Positions 35,443-43,397 of a stretch of DNA of 64,000 nt are shown here, in pieces (position 1 is the first letter of the stretch; each line of letters starts with the position of its first letter). The stretch spans positions 124,001-188,000 of the forward strand of contig DATKBT010000025.1 of assembly GCA_035546295.1 (NCBI GenBank). Direction: 5' to 3'. A program made the position numbers and the translations under genes. The notes beneath the pieces are model-generated. The model saw only the letters and a list, made by a program, of their open reading frames with translations. It ran no database searches and had not been told where the DNA came from. This stretch comes from DATKBT01 sp035546295. Its GTDB lineage: Bacteria > Acidobacteriota > Thermoanaerobaculia > Multivoradales > Multivoraceae.

Positions 35443-36186
35443 ATGTTCCGATTCGAAGGCAGGACCGCGCTGGTCAGCGGCGCCTCCCAGGGCATCGGCG
35501 CCGCCACCGCGCGCGCGCTGGCTGCTCGCGGCGCCCGAGTGGTGCTCGCCGCGCGCAATCGCGAGCGCTTGGACGAGCTGGTGGGCGAGATCGAGGCGTC
35601 GGGCGGCCGCGCGCTGGCGCTGCCGCTCGACCTCGCCGATCCGGGGTCGATCGAGAGCGCGGTGGCTTCGCTCGAGGGCGAGATGGCGGCGGTCGACGTG
35701 CTGGTCAACAACGCCGGCGTCACCGACGACGGGCTGCTCCTGCGGATGAGCCAGGAGCAGTGGGAGCGCGTGCTGCGCACCAACCTGACCGGAACCTTCG
35801 TCCTGACCAAGGCGCTCGTGCGCGGCATGATGAAGCGGCGCTACGGGCGCATCGTCACCGTCTCCTCGGTGGTCGGCCTGATGGGCAACGCGGGTCAGGC
35901 GAACTATGCGGCGTCGAAGGCGGGCCTGGTCGGCTTCACCAAGTCGATCGCGCGCGAGCTGGGCAGCCGCGGGATCACGGCGAACGTGGTGGCTCCGGGG
36001 TTCGTGTCGACCGCCATGACCGAGTCGCTGGCCGAGAGCGTGAAGGAGTCGATGCTCCAGGCCACCTCGCTGGGACGCTTCGGATCGGTCGACGACGTCG
36101 CCGCCGCCGTGTTGTTCCTGGCCAGCGAGGAGGCCGGGTACGTGACCGGCGACGTCCTCAACGTGAGCGGCGGGCTCTACATGTGA
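35443..36186 (+). CDS. fabG: 3-oxoacyl-ACP reductase FabG
   Basis: 247 residues, short-chain dehydrogenase. NADPH-binding GASQGIGAATARALAARGA, LVNNAGVTDDGLLLRM, active-site Ser in VSSVVGLMGNAGQ, Tyr/Lys in NYAASKAGLVGFTKS, and VAPGFVSTAMTE. It reduces 3-oxoacyl-ACP in each elongation cycle. The FabG-typical C-terminus (YVTGDVLNVSGGLYM) supports the assignment over other SDR enzymes, as does its position between fabD and acpP. A GGGGAG sequence lies 6-7 bases before the ATG. Confidence 0.96.
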   Translation: MFRFEGRTALVSGASQGIGAATARALAARGARVVLAARNRERLDELVGEIEASGGRALALPLDLADPGSIESAVASLEGEMAAVDVLVNNAGVTDDGLLLRMSQEQWERVLRTNLTGTFVLTKALVRGMMKRRYGRIVTVSSVVGLMGNAGQANYAASKAGLVGFTKSIARELGSRGITANVVAPGFVSTAMTESLAESVKESMLQATSLGRFGSVDDVAAAVLFLASEEAGYVTGDVLNVSGGLYM

Positions 36187-36256
36187 GAGCGCAGGAAAGC
36201 CCACGGATGGTCGATCGCGGCGCGTTCCGGCCGGCCTCGATGCGGCTCGGGGATCG

Positions 36257-36285
36257 TGGACGGCCCGCGATCCTTTGTGTTAGAA
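36257..36285 (+). promoter_or_regulatory. Weak candidate promoter before acpP
   Basis: TGGACG, 17 bases, then TTAGAA in the 265-base gap between fabG and acpP. Both boxes are imperfect. High ACP demand makes an internal promoter plausible. Confidence 0.3.
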
Positions 36286-36451
36286 CCCCTCGGGCCGCCC
36301 GCCGGCTCGGTTGAGGAACGTTCGGAGCTGACCTGGCGTGGCTCGCCCTCGTCAGAGGGGCGGAAGTCCAGTTGGAAGAACCGTCCGATGGTTCCCCCCG
36401 GTGCGCCCGGAACGCCTTTCCGAGGCGCCAATGTACAAGGGAGTTGATGGC

Positions 36452-36688
36452 ATGTCCGTAGAGGAAAAGGTCAAGGAGATCATCGTCGAGCAGCTGGGCG
36501 TCGACGAGGACGAGGTCACCCCGGAGGCCAGCTTCACCGACGACCTCGGAGCCGACTCGCTGGACATCGTCGAGTTGGTCATGGCGTTCGAGGAGGAGTT
36601 CGGAATCGAGATCCCGGACGAGGACGCGGAGAAGATCGGTCGCGTCAAGGAAGCGGTGGAATACATCGAGAAGAACGCCGAGAGCTAG
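36452..36688 (+). CDS. acpP: Acyl carrier protein
   Basis: 78 residues, the standard ACP size. Ser36 in DDLGADSLDIVELVMAFEE carries the phosphopantetheine; the protein is strongly acidic, with the helix IPDEDAEKIGRVKEAVEYI at the end. ATG 36452 has GGGAG 8-11 bases upstream; an in-frame ATG at 36431 would add seven residues. ACP shuttles acyl chains between the fab enzymes encoded around it. Confidence 0.98.
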   Translation: MSVEEKVKEIIVEQLGVDEDEVTPEASFTDDLGADSLDIVELVMAFEEEFGIEIPDEDAEKIGRVKEAVEYIEKNAES

Positions 36689-37108
36689 CCCGGGAATGGC
36701 CGGCCCGCCGATCTCCGCCCTCGACCTCTTCGGTGAGCCTGCGCGCGGCGCGAGAGCCTCGATCGGCTGGTCTAGGTCGACGAGGCCAGCGGGAAGTTCA
36801 CAGAATGGTCAAGGTTTGATCAAGCAGCACCCAAACGACCTGAAATCAGCGGTTTCCAGGCCTAGTCGGCCTGAGCCCGCGCCGCTTGCGGCGCTTGGGC
36901 GGGAAACATGAGCTAGCGGGCTCGTGGCATGACCGCGCCTCCCCCCGCCGCTCGTTGGGGAGTGGTGACCACCACGAGCCCTGCCGGGTGCCACACCTCA
37001 GGACACCGCGGCTCGATCGAGCCGACGATCGCCGAATCGGGGGGAGCGCCGGTGGCGAGCGGGGCGAGCTCCTACGGCCGGTCCGAGACCCTTCCAGGTG
37101 ATGATCCG
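36689..37108. other. Intergenic interval holding repeat family H copy B
   Basis: 420 bases between acpP and fabF. Repeat H copy B occupies 36771-36986. The remaining 37-base lead after acpP and the 120 bases before fabF show nothing further, apart from AGGTGA before the fabF start. Confidence 0.75.
36771..36986 (+). repeat. Intergenic hairpin repeat family H, copy B
   Basis: Module 2 first (taggtcgacgaggccagcg, agttcacagaatggtcaagg, aagcagcacccaaacgacc), then module 1 (gagcccgcgccgcttgcggcgc and the inverted repeat ctagcgggctcgtggcatg at 36913-36934 with gtggtgaccaccacgagccc at 36962-36981). Sequence agreement with copy A is high, but the module order is swapped. Confidence 0.85.
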
Positions 37109-38368
37109 TTGAGCAACGCACATTCCGCACGACGAAGAGTCGCGATCACCGGGATCGGCCTGGTCTCTCCTCTCGGAGTCGGCACCGAGGCGACCTGGGA
37201 AGGCCTGATGACGGGCCGGTCCGGCATCGGCCGGATCACGCGCATCGACCCGGAGCCGTATCCGTGCAAGATCGCGGGGGAGGTTCGCGACTTCGACCCC
37301 GCCGACTACTTCGACAAGAAGGAGGCGCGGCGCAGCGACGCTTTCATCCAGTACGCGGTGGCGGCGAGCCAGATCGCCATCGACGACTCCGGGCTCGCGA
37401 TCACCCCCGAGAACGCGGAGCGGGTCGCGGTGCTGATCGGCGCCGGCATCGGTGGCCTGCCGTTGATCGAGAGCATGCACAAGATACTGCTCGAGAAGGG
37501 ACCGAATCGGGTCTCGCCCTTCTTCATCCCCGGCCTGATCGCGAACATGGCGGCCGGGCAGGTCTCCATCCGGCACGGAGCGACCGGTCCGAACTCGTCC
37601 CCCTGCACCGCCTGCACCACCGGGCTGCACGCGATCGGCGATGCCTTCCGTCTGATCCAGCTCGGCTACGCCGACGCCGCCTTCGCGGGGGGCACGGAGG
37701 GCGCGATCACGCCGCTGGCGCTCGCCGGCTTCAGCGCGATGCGGGCGCTCTCCACCCGCAACGACGAGCCCGAGCGGGCGTCGCGCCCGTGGGACCGCGA
37801 TCGCGACGGCTTCGTGCTCGCCGAGGGTTCCGGAATCGTGATCCTCGAGGAGCTCGAGTCGGCGGTGGCGCGGGGTGCGACCGTCTACGCCGAAATCCTC
37901 GGCTACGGGATGAGCGGCGACGCTTATCACATCTCGGCGCCCCACCCCGAGGGGGACGGCGCGGTCCGCGTGATGAAGGCCGCGATCACGGACGCCGGCG
38001 TCGAACGCGAGCAGATCGAGTACATCAATGCGCACGGCACCTCGACCGAGCTCGGCGATCTGGCGGAGGTCAAAGCGATCAAGCGCGTCTTCGGCGATCA
38101 CGCCGACCGGCTCGCCGTCTCCTCGACCAAGTCCTCGACCGGCCACCTGCTGGGTGCCGCCGGCGGGCTCGAAGCGGGCATCGTCGCGCTGGCGCTCCAC
38201 CACCAGGTGATGCCCGCGACCTACAACCTCGAGAATCCCGGCGAGGAGTGCGACCTCGACTTCGTGCCGGGCTCGCCGCGCGCGAAGCCGTTCTCGATCG
38301 CGCTCACCAACTCGTTCGGCTTCGGCGGAACCAACGGAGCGCTCGTTCTCCGGCGCCACTCCGGATAG
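37109..38368 (+). CDS. fabF: 3-oxoacyl-ACP synthase II FabF
   Basis: 419 residues. Elongating condensing enzyme. RRVAITGIGLVSPLGVG at the start, nucleophile Cys169 in SPCTACTTGLHAIGDAF, the two catalytic His in YINAHGTSTELGD and KSSTGHLLGAAGGLEAG, and NSFGFGGTNGALVLRR at the end. The TTG start has AGGTGATG about 8 bases upstream and gives the normal N-terminus; longer in-frame readings run into repeat B. Last gene of the lipid block; the 62 bases after it lead directly to the superoperon promoter. Confidence 0.96.
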   Translation: MSNAHSARRRVAITGIGLVSPLGVGTEATWEGLMTGRSGIGRITRIDPEPYPCKIAGEVRDFDPADYFDKKEARRSDAFIQYAVAASQIAIDDSGLAITPENAERVAVLIGAGIGGLPLIESMHKILLEKGPNRVSPFFIPGLIANMAAGQVSIRHGATGPNSSPCTACTTGLHAIGDAFRLIQLGYADAAFAGGTEGAITPLALAGFSAMRALSTRNDEPERASRPWDRDRDGFVLAEGSGIVILEELESAVARGATVYAEILGYGMSGDAYHISAPHPEGDGAVRVMKAAITDAGVEREQIEYINAHGTSTELGDLAEVKAIKRVFGDHADRLAVSSTKSSTGHLLGAAGGLEAGIVALALHHQVMPATYNLENPGEECDLDFVPGSPRAKPFSIALTNSFGFGGTNGALVLRRHSG

Positions 38369-38430
38369 CTCGCGGCCTCGCTCCCCCCGCCGTGGACGAG
38401 GGTGCCGCGCGGTTCCGCAGGATCCGCCAG

Positions 38431-38459
38431 TTGACACCCTCGCGCGGCATTGCTGTAAT
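38431..38459 (+). promoter_or_regulatory. Near-consensus sigma-70-type promoter of the aro-his-trp superoperon
   Basis: TTGACA (38431-38436), exactly 17 bases, TGTAAT (38454-38459): eleven of twelve bases match the consensus. Transcription should start near 38466, about 18 bases before the leader ORF. Confidence 0.85.
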
Positions 38460-38483
38460 CAGCGGTCCCCGAGGATTCTCCAG

Positions 38484-38567
38484 ATGCGCAACCCGTTCAC
38501 CGACCTCCTCTGTGACGCCGTCGCCCGTGCGGCGGGCTGGTGGGCGCACGTGCATCCTCGGAGCTAG
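38484..38567 (+). CDS. Attenuator leader peptide with Trp-Trp and two His codons
   Basis: 27-residue ORF beginning MRNPFTDLL and ending GWWAHVHPRS. GAGGA lies 8 bases before the ATG. Trp codons at 38538 and 38541, His codons at 38547 and 38553, followed closely by the stop and then by competing hairpins and an intrinsic terminator before aroDE. The layout matches trp/his leader peptides of enteric and other bacteria, where ribosome stalling at scarce-amino-acid codons blocks terminator formation. What is unusual is that codons for both end products are clustered, matching the operon that makes both. The function is inferred from layout. Confidence 0.8.
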   Translation: MRNPFTDLLCDAVARAAGWWAHVHPRS

Positions 38568-38627
38568 GCCGGGCGCTCCGCTCCCGGCTCTCGACCCGGG
38601 ACGGAGAACCTCGACGAGCAGAGAGCC
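38559..38627 (+). promoter_or_regulatory. Competing RNA stems of the attenuator
   Basis: CGGAGC (38559-38564), just after the Trp/His codons, can pair with GCTCCG (38575-38580); CCGGG (38569-38573) can pair with CCCGG (38583-38587). GGCTCTC (38586-38592) can pair with GAGAGCC (38621-38627), the 5' arm of the terminator, giving an antiterminator. A ribosome held at the Trp or His codons would cover the first segment and favour the antiterminator. Confidence 0.6.
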
Positions 38628-38661
38628 TCCTTCCGGATCGGAATGGAGGCTCTCTTCTCTT
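38621..38661 (+). terminator. Intrinsic terminator (attenuator) upstream of aroDE
   Basis: GAGAGCCTCC (38621-38630) pairs perfectly with GGAGGCTCTC (38645-38654); inside, TTCCG pairs with CGGAA around a 3-base loop, with one bulged T. The stem of 15 pairs is followed by TTCTCTT. GGAGG in the 3' arm is also the Shine-Dalgarno sequence of aroDE, whose TTG start is in the T-rich tail. Confidence 0.85.
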
Positions 38662-40225
38662 GAACTCGACGAACCCAGCACCGCCGGCGGATCCGCCGAC
38701 CGGCTCGTCCGACCCCCAGGCTGCGCCGCTGCTGGTGGCGACGCTGACCGAGCCCGGCGATCTCGATCACCGCCCGCGCGAGCTGATGGAGCGGGTCGGA
38801 TTGCTCGAGATCCGAGCCGATCTGCTCGGCGAGCTCGATCGCGGCTGGATCGGGGAGCGCTTCGCGGGACCGACGCTCTACACCCTGCGCAGCCGCGCCG
38901 AGGGAGGGCTCTCCGACCTTCCCGCCGCGCGCCGCTGGGGGCGGCTGACCGCGGCGGCCGAGAGCCACGAGCTGGTGGATCTGGAGCTCGAGCGCGATCT
39001 GGTCCCCGAGGTGCTCGGCGCCATCCCGGCCGAGCGGCGGGTGATCTCGTGGCACGGCGAGCCCGCGGACGTCGAGACCCTGCAGGCGCTGGCCGATCGC
39101 ATGCTCGAGACCGGCGCACGCTACGCGAAGCTGGTGCCCGCCGCCCAGCGCTCGGGTCAGGAGCTGGCGCCGCTCGACCTGCTGTTCGAGCTCGAGCGTG
39201 ACGACGTCGTCGCGTTCGCCACCGGCGAGATCGGCGCCTGGACGCGGATCGCGGCTGCGGCGCTCGGCTCGCCCCTCATCTTCGGATCGTTGGGGTCGCG
39301 ACCGGCGGCGCCCGGTCAGCCGCCGATCGAGCGGCTGGCGCGAGATTACGCTCTGCCGAGGCCGCTGCGGCCGAGCCGTCTGTGCGGGATCGTCGGCCGG
39401 CCGGTCTCCCACAGCCTCTCTCCGCGGCTGCACAACGGCGCCTATCGTCACCTCGGGCTCGATGCGCTCTACTTGGCGTTTCACGCCGAGAGCTTCGGCG
39501 ACTTCTGGCTGGAGGTGCTGGAGAGCGGCCGGCTCGAGGAGTGGGGCATGCCGCTCGTGGGGCTCTCGGTCACCTCGCCCTTCAAGGAGGCCGCGCTGGC
39601 TCTTGCCGGCGCGTCGAGTCCGCGAGCGCAGGCGATCGGCGGCGCCAACACGCTGGTGCTCGAGCGTGGCGTCTGGGAGGCCGAATCGACCGATCCCGAA
39701 GGCGTGATCGAGCCGCTCGTCCGCCGGGAGCTGGCCCTCGACGGCGCGCGTGCAGCGGTGCTCGGCTGCGGCGGGGCGGGTCGAGCAGCGGCGGTGGGAC
39801 TGGAGCGGGCGGGCTGCCGGGTCACGCTGTTCAACCGCAGCCCGGCGCGGCTGCGGCGAGCCGCTGCCGAGCTCGATCTCGAGACCGGGGCCTGGGAGTC
39901 GTTCGACCCGGCGGGCTGGGACGTGGTGGTCAACGCCACCCCGCTCGGGCACTCGCTCGACGATCCGTTGCCCTTCGATCCCGCTCGCCTGGAGCCGGGC
40001 GCCGTGGTCGTCGACATGGTCTACGACGCCCACGAGACGCCGCTGGTCACCGCGGCGCAGGCGGCGGATCGGGAGGTCGTCGCGGGTCGCGAGGTCCTGC
40101 TCGGGCAGGCGCTCGGTCAATTCCGGACCATGAACGGCCAGGAGCTCCCGTTCGAGCTCGCAGCGGAGTTGCTGGGGCTCGATCGCGACGAGCTGTCGCC
40201 GAGCCCGCGGGAGTCGTCGTCGTGA
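38660..40225 (+). CDS. aroDE: Bifunctional 3-dehydroquinate dehydratase (type I) / shikimate dehydrogenase
   Basis: 521 residues. Residues about 20-235: type I dehydratase, with LLEIRADLL, RRVISWHG (catalytic His) and GARYAKLVPAA (Schiff-base Lys). Residues about 240-510: shikimate dehydrogenase, with GIVGRPVSHSLSPRLHNGAY, LSVTSPFKEAAL (catalytic Lys), GGANTLVLE, NADP loop AVLGCGGAGRAAAVGLE, NRSPARLRRA and VVNATPLG. The fusion converts dehydroquinate to shikimate. The TTG start at 38660 has GGAGG 10 bases upstream inside the attenuator hairpin. First structural gene of the superoperon; the stop overlaps hisZ (GTGA). Confidence 0.95.
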   Translation: MNSTNPAPPADPPTGSSDPQAAPLLVATLTEPGDLDHRPRELMERVGLLEIRADLLGELDRGWIGERFAGPTLYTLRSRAEGGLSDLPAARRWGRLTAAAESHELVDLELERDLVPEVLGAIPAERRVISWHGEPADVETLQALADRMLETGARYAKLVPAAQRSGQELAPLDLLFELERDDVVAFATGEIGAWTRIAAAALGSPLIFGSLGSRPAAPGQPPIERLARDYALPRPLRPSRLCGIVGRPVSHSLSPRLHNGAYRHLGLDALYLAFHAESFGDFWLEVLESGRLEEWGMPLVGLSVTSPFKEAALALAGASSPRAQAIGGANTLVLERGVWEAESTDPEGVIEPLVRRELALDGARAAVLGCGGAGRAAAVGLERAGCRVTLFNRSPARLRRAAAELDLETGAWESFDPAGWDVVVNATPLGHSLDDPLPFDPARLEPGAVVVDMVYDAHETPLVTAAQAADREVVAGREVLLGQALGQFRTMNGQELPFELAAELLGLDRDELSPSPRESSS

Positions 40226-41289
40226 GGGTGACCGCCGGCCTGCCCGCGGGGGTGAGCGCGCTTCTGTTCGAGGCGGCGCGCGCTCGCCGCGGTCTCGAGA
40301 GATCGCTGACCGAGCGTCTCGAGGCGCGCAACTACGCGGAGGTCCTGCTGCCCATCCTCGACTACTTCGACCCCTACCGCGAGCTGGTCGTGGGCGCCGA
40401 GCGCGAGCTCTACCGCTTCGTCGACCGCGAGGGCGAGCTGCTCACGCTGCGCGGCGACTTCACGCCGATGCTGGCGAGGCTGCTGGCGCCGCGGGTGCGC
40501 TCGCTCGAGCTGCCGGCCCGGCTCTACTACCGCGGCGACGTCGTGCGTCACCGCGAGGCGGGCCCGGCGGGGGCGCGCGAGCAGTGCGTCGTCGGCGTCG
40601 AGCTGCTCGACGCGGCGCCGGGCGGCGAGGACGGCGCCGAGACCGATGACCGAGCCGCCGCCGCCGGCGGCGAGCCGCGCGTGAACGGACACGACGAGGA
40701 GGTCCTGTCGCTGGTGATCGAGCTCCTCGGCGTCGCCGCCGGCTTCGATCCACTCTCGGGGTCGAGCGCCGGCGAGCGGCTCGCGCTGGTCCTTAGCTGG
40801 GCGGGGGTGCTCGACGAGCTCCTCGAGGACGACCGCGGTGGCGGAGGCGGCGAGCTGGCGACGGCGCTGGCGCGGCGTGACCGCGCGGCGGTGCGGGAGC
40901 GCAAGGAGCTACGCGAGATCCTCGAGGAGGGGCTGCCCTCGGATCCCGGTGCGCTCGGCGCGCGCGGGCGCGCCGCCGTCGAGTCGCTGATCGGGCTGCG
41001 CGATCGGATGGCGGCGAGGTTCCCGGCGGTCTCGTTGCGCATCGACCTCGCCGAGCTGACGCCGATCCGGGGCGCCGGCGCCACCTCGGGGCGCCGCGGC
41101 TACTACGACGGGCTCGTGTTCCAGGCCTACTCGCCGAGGCTGGCGCTGCCGATCGCCAGCGGCGGTCGCTACGACCGGCTGTTCCGCGAGCTCGGCGCTC
41201 CGCTGGGGGCGGCCGGCTTCCAGATCTCGCTCGATCTGCTGCTCGAGCTCGCCACCACCCCGGCTCCGGTGCCAAAGGTGCTTCCGTGA
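40222..41289 (+). CDS. hisZ: ATP phosphoribosyltransferase regulatory subunit HisZ
   Basis: 355 residues, class II tRNA-synthetase-like fold without synthetase function. Motif-2-type RGDFTPMLARLLAPRV, ARLYYRGDVVRHRE, ECVVGVELL-like QCVVGVELLD, and motif-3 region LPIASGGRYDRLFRELGAPLGAAGF. An acidic Gly/Ala-rich insert (about 132-155) separates the halves. HisZ is required by short-form HisG, encoded next, so the pair forms the heteromeric first enzyme of histidine synthesis. The lack of a full-length hisS core argues against histidyl-tRNA synthetase. GTG start overlapping aroDE; the stop overlaps hisG. Confidence 0.9.
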   Translation: MRVTAGLPAGVSALLFEAARARRGLERSLTERLEARNYAEVLLPILDYFDPYRELVVGAERELYRFVDREGELLTLRGDFTPMLARLLAPRVRSLELPARLYYRGDVVRHREAGPAGAREQCVVGVELLDAAPGGEDGAETDDRAAAAGGEPRVNGHDEEVLSLVIELLGVAAGFDPLSGSSAGERLALVLSWAGVLDELLEDDRGGGGGELATALARRDRAAVRERKELREILEEGLPSDPGALGARGRAAVESLIGLRDRMAARFPAVSLRIDLAELTPIRGAGATSGRRGYYDGLVFQAYSPRLALPIASGGRYDRLFRELGAPLGAAGFQISLDLLLELATTPAPVPKVLP

Positions 41290-41906
41290 TCCGCCTGGCC
41301 CTGCCCAAGGGACGCAACCTCGAACCGGCGCTGGGGGCTCTGCGCGCGGCGGGGCTCGGCCTCGCCGGGTTCGAGGGGCGCAGGCTGCGCCAGACGCTCG
41401 AAGCCGACGGGGTCGAGCTGCTGCTGTTCAAGGACTGGGACCTGCCGCTCTACGTCGAGCACGGCATCGCCGACGTCGGCATCGTCGGCACCGACGTGCT
41501 GGCCGAGGTCGGCTGCGATCTGCTGACGCCGCTGTCGCTGCTCGCCGGGCGCAGCAGGATGTCGTTGATCGGAACCCGTCGCGGCCTGCCGGCGCCGGGG
41601 GCCCAGATCCGGGTCGCCACCAAGTACCCGCGGTGGGCGCGGCGCCTGCTCTCCGACCGCCCCTGGGGGCTCGAGATCGTCCGCCTCTCGGGGTCCGTGG
41701 AGCTGGGACCGCTCCTCGAGCTGGCCGAGCTGGCGGTCGACGTCGTGCAGACCGGCGCGACGCTTCGCGAGCACGAGCTCGAGGAGCTCGAGGTGCTGGC
41801 CGAGATCGCGCCGCTGGTGGTCGTCAACCGCGCCGCCTACCAGTGGCGGCGCGCGGCGATCAACCGCTGGATGCGGGCGCTCGAGGATGCGGGGGTGGTG
41901 TCGTGA
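41286..41906 (+). CDS. hisG: ATP phosphoribosyltransferase catalytic subunit, short form HisG
   Basis: 206 residues, short form lacking the C-terminal regulatory domain. IRLALPKGRNLEPALGALRAAGL opens; YVEHGIADVGIVGTDVLAE, RIRVATKYPR-like IRVATKYPRWAR, VELGPLLELAELAVDVVQTGATLREHELEELEVL (PRPP loop), then VVVNRAAYQWRRAAINRWM. It condenses ATP and PRPP, the feedback-controlled first step, and needs HisZ. The last 19 codons are duplicated just downstream. GTG start overlapping the hisZ stop. Confidence 0.96.
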   Translation: MIRLALPKGRNLEPALGALRAAGLGLAGFEGRRLRQTLEADGVELLLFKDWDLPLYVEHGIADVGIVGTDVLAEVGCDLLTPLSLLAGRSRMSLIGTRRGLPAPGAQIRVATKYPRWARRLLSDRPWGLEIVRLSGSVELGPLLELAELAVDVVQTGATLREHELEELEVLAEIAPLVVVNRAAYQWRRAAINRWMRALEDAGVVS

Positions 41907-41995
41907 CGGCGCGCAGTCCTCGATCGGCCGCGCGTGCGCGCGCGGCGATCAACCGCTGGATGCGGGCGCTCGAGGTTGCGGAGGTGGTGTCGTGA
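41849..41995 (+). repeat. 58-bp direct repeat: duplicated hisG 3' end
   Basis: 41849-41906 and 41938-41995 share 58 bases apart from a few substitutions, with an 89-base period. Both copies encode AAINRWMRALE-x-A-x-VVS and end in gtgTCGTGA, so the stop/start overlap was copied too. Confidence 0.9.
41903..41995 (+). CDS. Mini-ORF derived from the hisG tail duplication
   Basis: 30 codons, GTG start overlapping the hisG stop (GTGA). The product ends AAINRWMRALEVAEVVS, a near copy of the HisG C-terminus. Its own stop overlaps a second mini-ORF (GTG 41992 to TGA 42039), whose stop overlaps the hisD ATG (ATGA 42036). It may only keep ribosomes moving through the gap; a functional peptide is unproven. 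Confidence 0.4.
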   Translation: MTARSPRSAARARAAINRWMRALEVAEVVS

Positions 41996-42035
41996 GCGGG
42001 CGTGGCGCGACCGGGGCGTCGGCGAGGGTCGCAAG

Positions 42036-43397
42036 ATGACTCTGCGCGTCCATCGCGTCGGCACGCGCGCCGGTGATCGGGCCCTCGCGCGCCTCGACGC
42101 GCGCGGCGCGACGACGGTGCCGCAGCGGGTGCTGGCCGGGGCGCGCCGCCTGGTCGAGGGGGTGCGCAAGGGGGGAGATCGAGTCCTGCTCGCCGCGATC
42201 GCTCGCCACGACGGCCTCGCAGCCGCCGCGGTCCCCGAGCTCCTCCATCGGCCGGCAGCGACGCCCAAACCGGCGACGCCGCTGCCGGCGGAGCTCGACG
42301 AGGCGCTCGAGAAGGCGATTCGTGCGGTCGAGCGCTACCACGTCCGTCAGGCGGAGCACGCGCGCCAGGGCTTCGTGCTGGAAACCGCGGGGGTGCGCCT
42401 CGAGGAGCGGCGGATCCCGCTGCGCCGCATCGGCCTCTACGTTCCCGGAGGGCGCTTCCCCTACCCCTCGACGGTGCTGATGAGCGCGCTGCCTGCTCGC
42501 CTCGCCGGCGTCGAACAGATCGTCGTGGCGACCCCGCCTGCCGCTTGGCGCGACAGCCCTGTGCTGCGCGCCGCCGCCGAACGCGTCGGGGTCGACGAGG
42601 TGTGGACCATGGGGGGCGCCCACGCGATCGCGGCGCTCGCTTTCGGCACCGAGACGATCGAACGGGTCGACCTGATCGCGGGTCCGGGCAACGCGTGGGT
42701 CACCGCCGCCAAGCAGCTCGTGCGCGCAGTCGTCGGGATCGACCAGGACGCCGGACCCTCCGAGGTGGTGATCGTGGCCGCCGGCCAGGGTGCCGAGCCC
42801 GAGTGGATCGCGGCCGACCTGCTGGCGCAGGCCGAGCACGACCCGGACGCCGTCGTCGTGCTGGTGACTCCCGAACGCCGGCTCGTCCGGAGCGTCGTCG
42901 CTGCGCTCGAGCGCCAGCTCGGCGATCTCGAGCACCAGCTCGGCGTCGCCGAGAGCGCGCGGGCCTCGCTCGGCGGGCGCCGGAGCTGTGCGCTGGTGGT
43001 GGAGGGCCTGGAGCAGGCGCTCGAGGTCGCCGAGCGCATCGCGCCCGAGCACCTGCAGCTCATGGGCGCGCAGGCCGAGACGCTCGAGCGGCGGATCCGC
43101 CGCGCCGGCGCCGTCTTCGTCGGGGCTCGCACCCCGACCGTCTACGGCGATTACGTGGCGGGACCCTCGCACGTGCTGCCCACCGGCGGCACCGCTCGCT
43201 TCGCCTCGGGGCTGTCGGTCGACGACTTCCTGCGCCGATCGCACACCGTGACGTTCGACGAGCGGGGCGCCCGCGAGTGGGCGCCGATCGCGGCCGCGTT
43301 GGCCGGCGTCGAGGGACTCGAGGCCCATCGCCGCTCGGCGCTGGCGCGCACGACGTCTGGGAGTCCAGCGTGCTCGAGCCCGGAGGCGGAGCAGTGA
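42036..43397 (+). CDS. hisD: Histidinol dehydrogenase HisD
   Basis: 453 residues. Zinc enzyme oxidising histidinol to histidine with two NAD+. Seen: RIGLYVPGGRFPYPSTVLM, VDEVWTMGGAHAIAALAFGTETI, DLIAGPGNAWVTAAKQLV, DQDAGPSEVVIVA, LLAQAEHDPDAVVVLV (zinc Gln/His), IAPEHLQLMG (catalytic Glu-His), YGDYVAGPSHVLPTGGTARFASGLSVDDFL. The ATG at 42036 has GAGGG about 9 bases upstream and shares ATGA with the preceding mini-ORF. The stop overlaps hisC. Confidence 0.96.
   Translation: MTLRVHRVGTRAGDRALARLDARGATTVPQRVLAGARRLVEGVRKGGDRVLLAAIARHDGLAAAAVPELLHRPAATPKPATPLPAELDEALEKAIRAVERYHVRQAEHARQGFVLETAGVRLEERRIPLRRIGLYVPGGRFPYPSTVLMSALPARLAGVEQIVVATPPAAWRDSPVLRAAAERVGVDEVWTMGGAHAIAALAFGTETIERVDLIAGPGNAWVTAAKQLVRAVVGIDQDAGPSEVVIVAAGQGAEPEWIAADLLAQAEHDPDAVVVLVTPERRLVRSVVAALERQLGDLEHQLGVAESARASLGGRRSCALVVEGLEQALEVAERIAPEHLQLMGAQAETLERRIRRAGAVFVGARTPTVYGDYVAGPSHVLPTGGTARFASGLSVDDFLRRSHTVTFDERGAREWAPIAAALAGVEGLEAHRRSALARTTSGSPACSSPEAEQ

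Noticed and set aside
36696..36911. 71-codon ORF after acpP
   Set aside because: It lies almost wholly in repeat H copy B and is not read in the same frame in copy A; no ribosome site.
40222..41289. hisZ considered as histidyl-tRNA synthetase
   Set aside because: Short length, lack of the anticodon-binding domain and position directly before short-form hisG point to HisZ.
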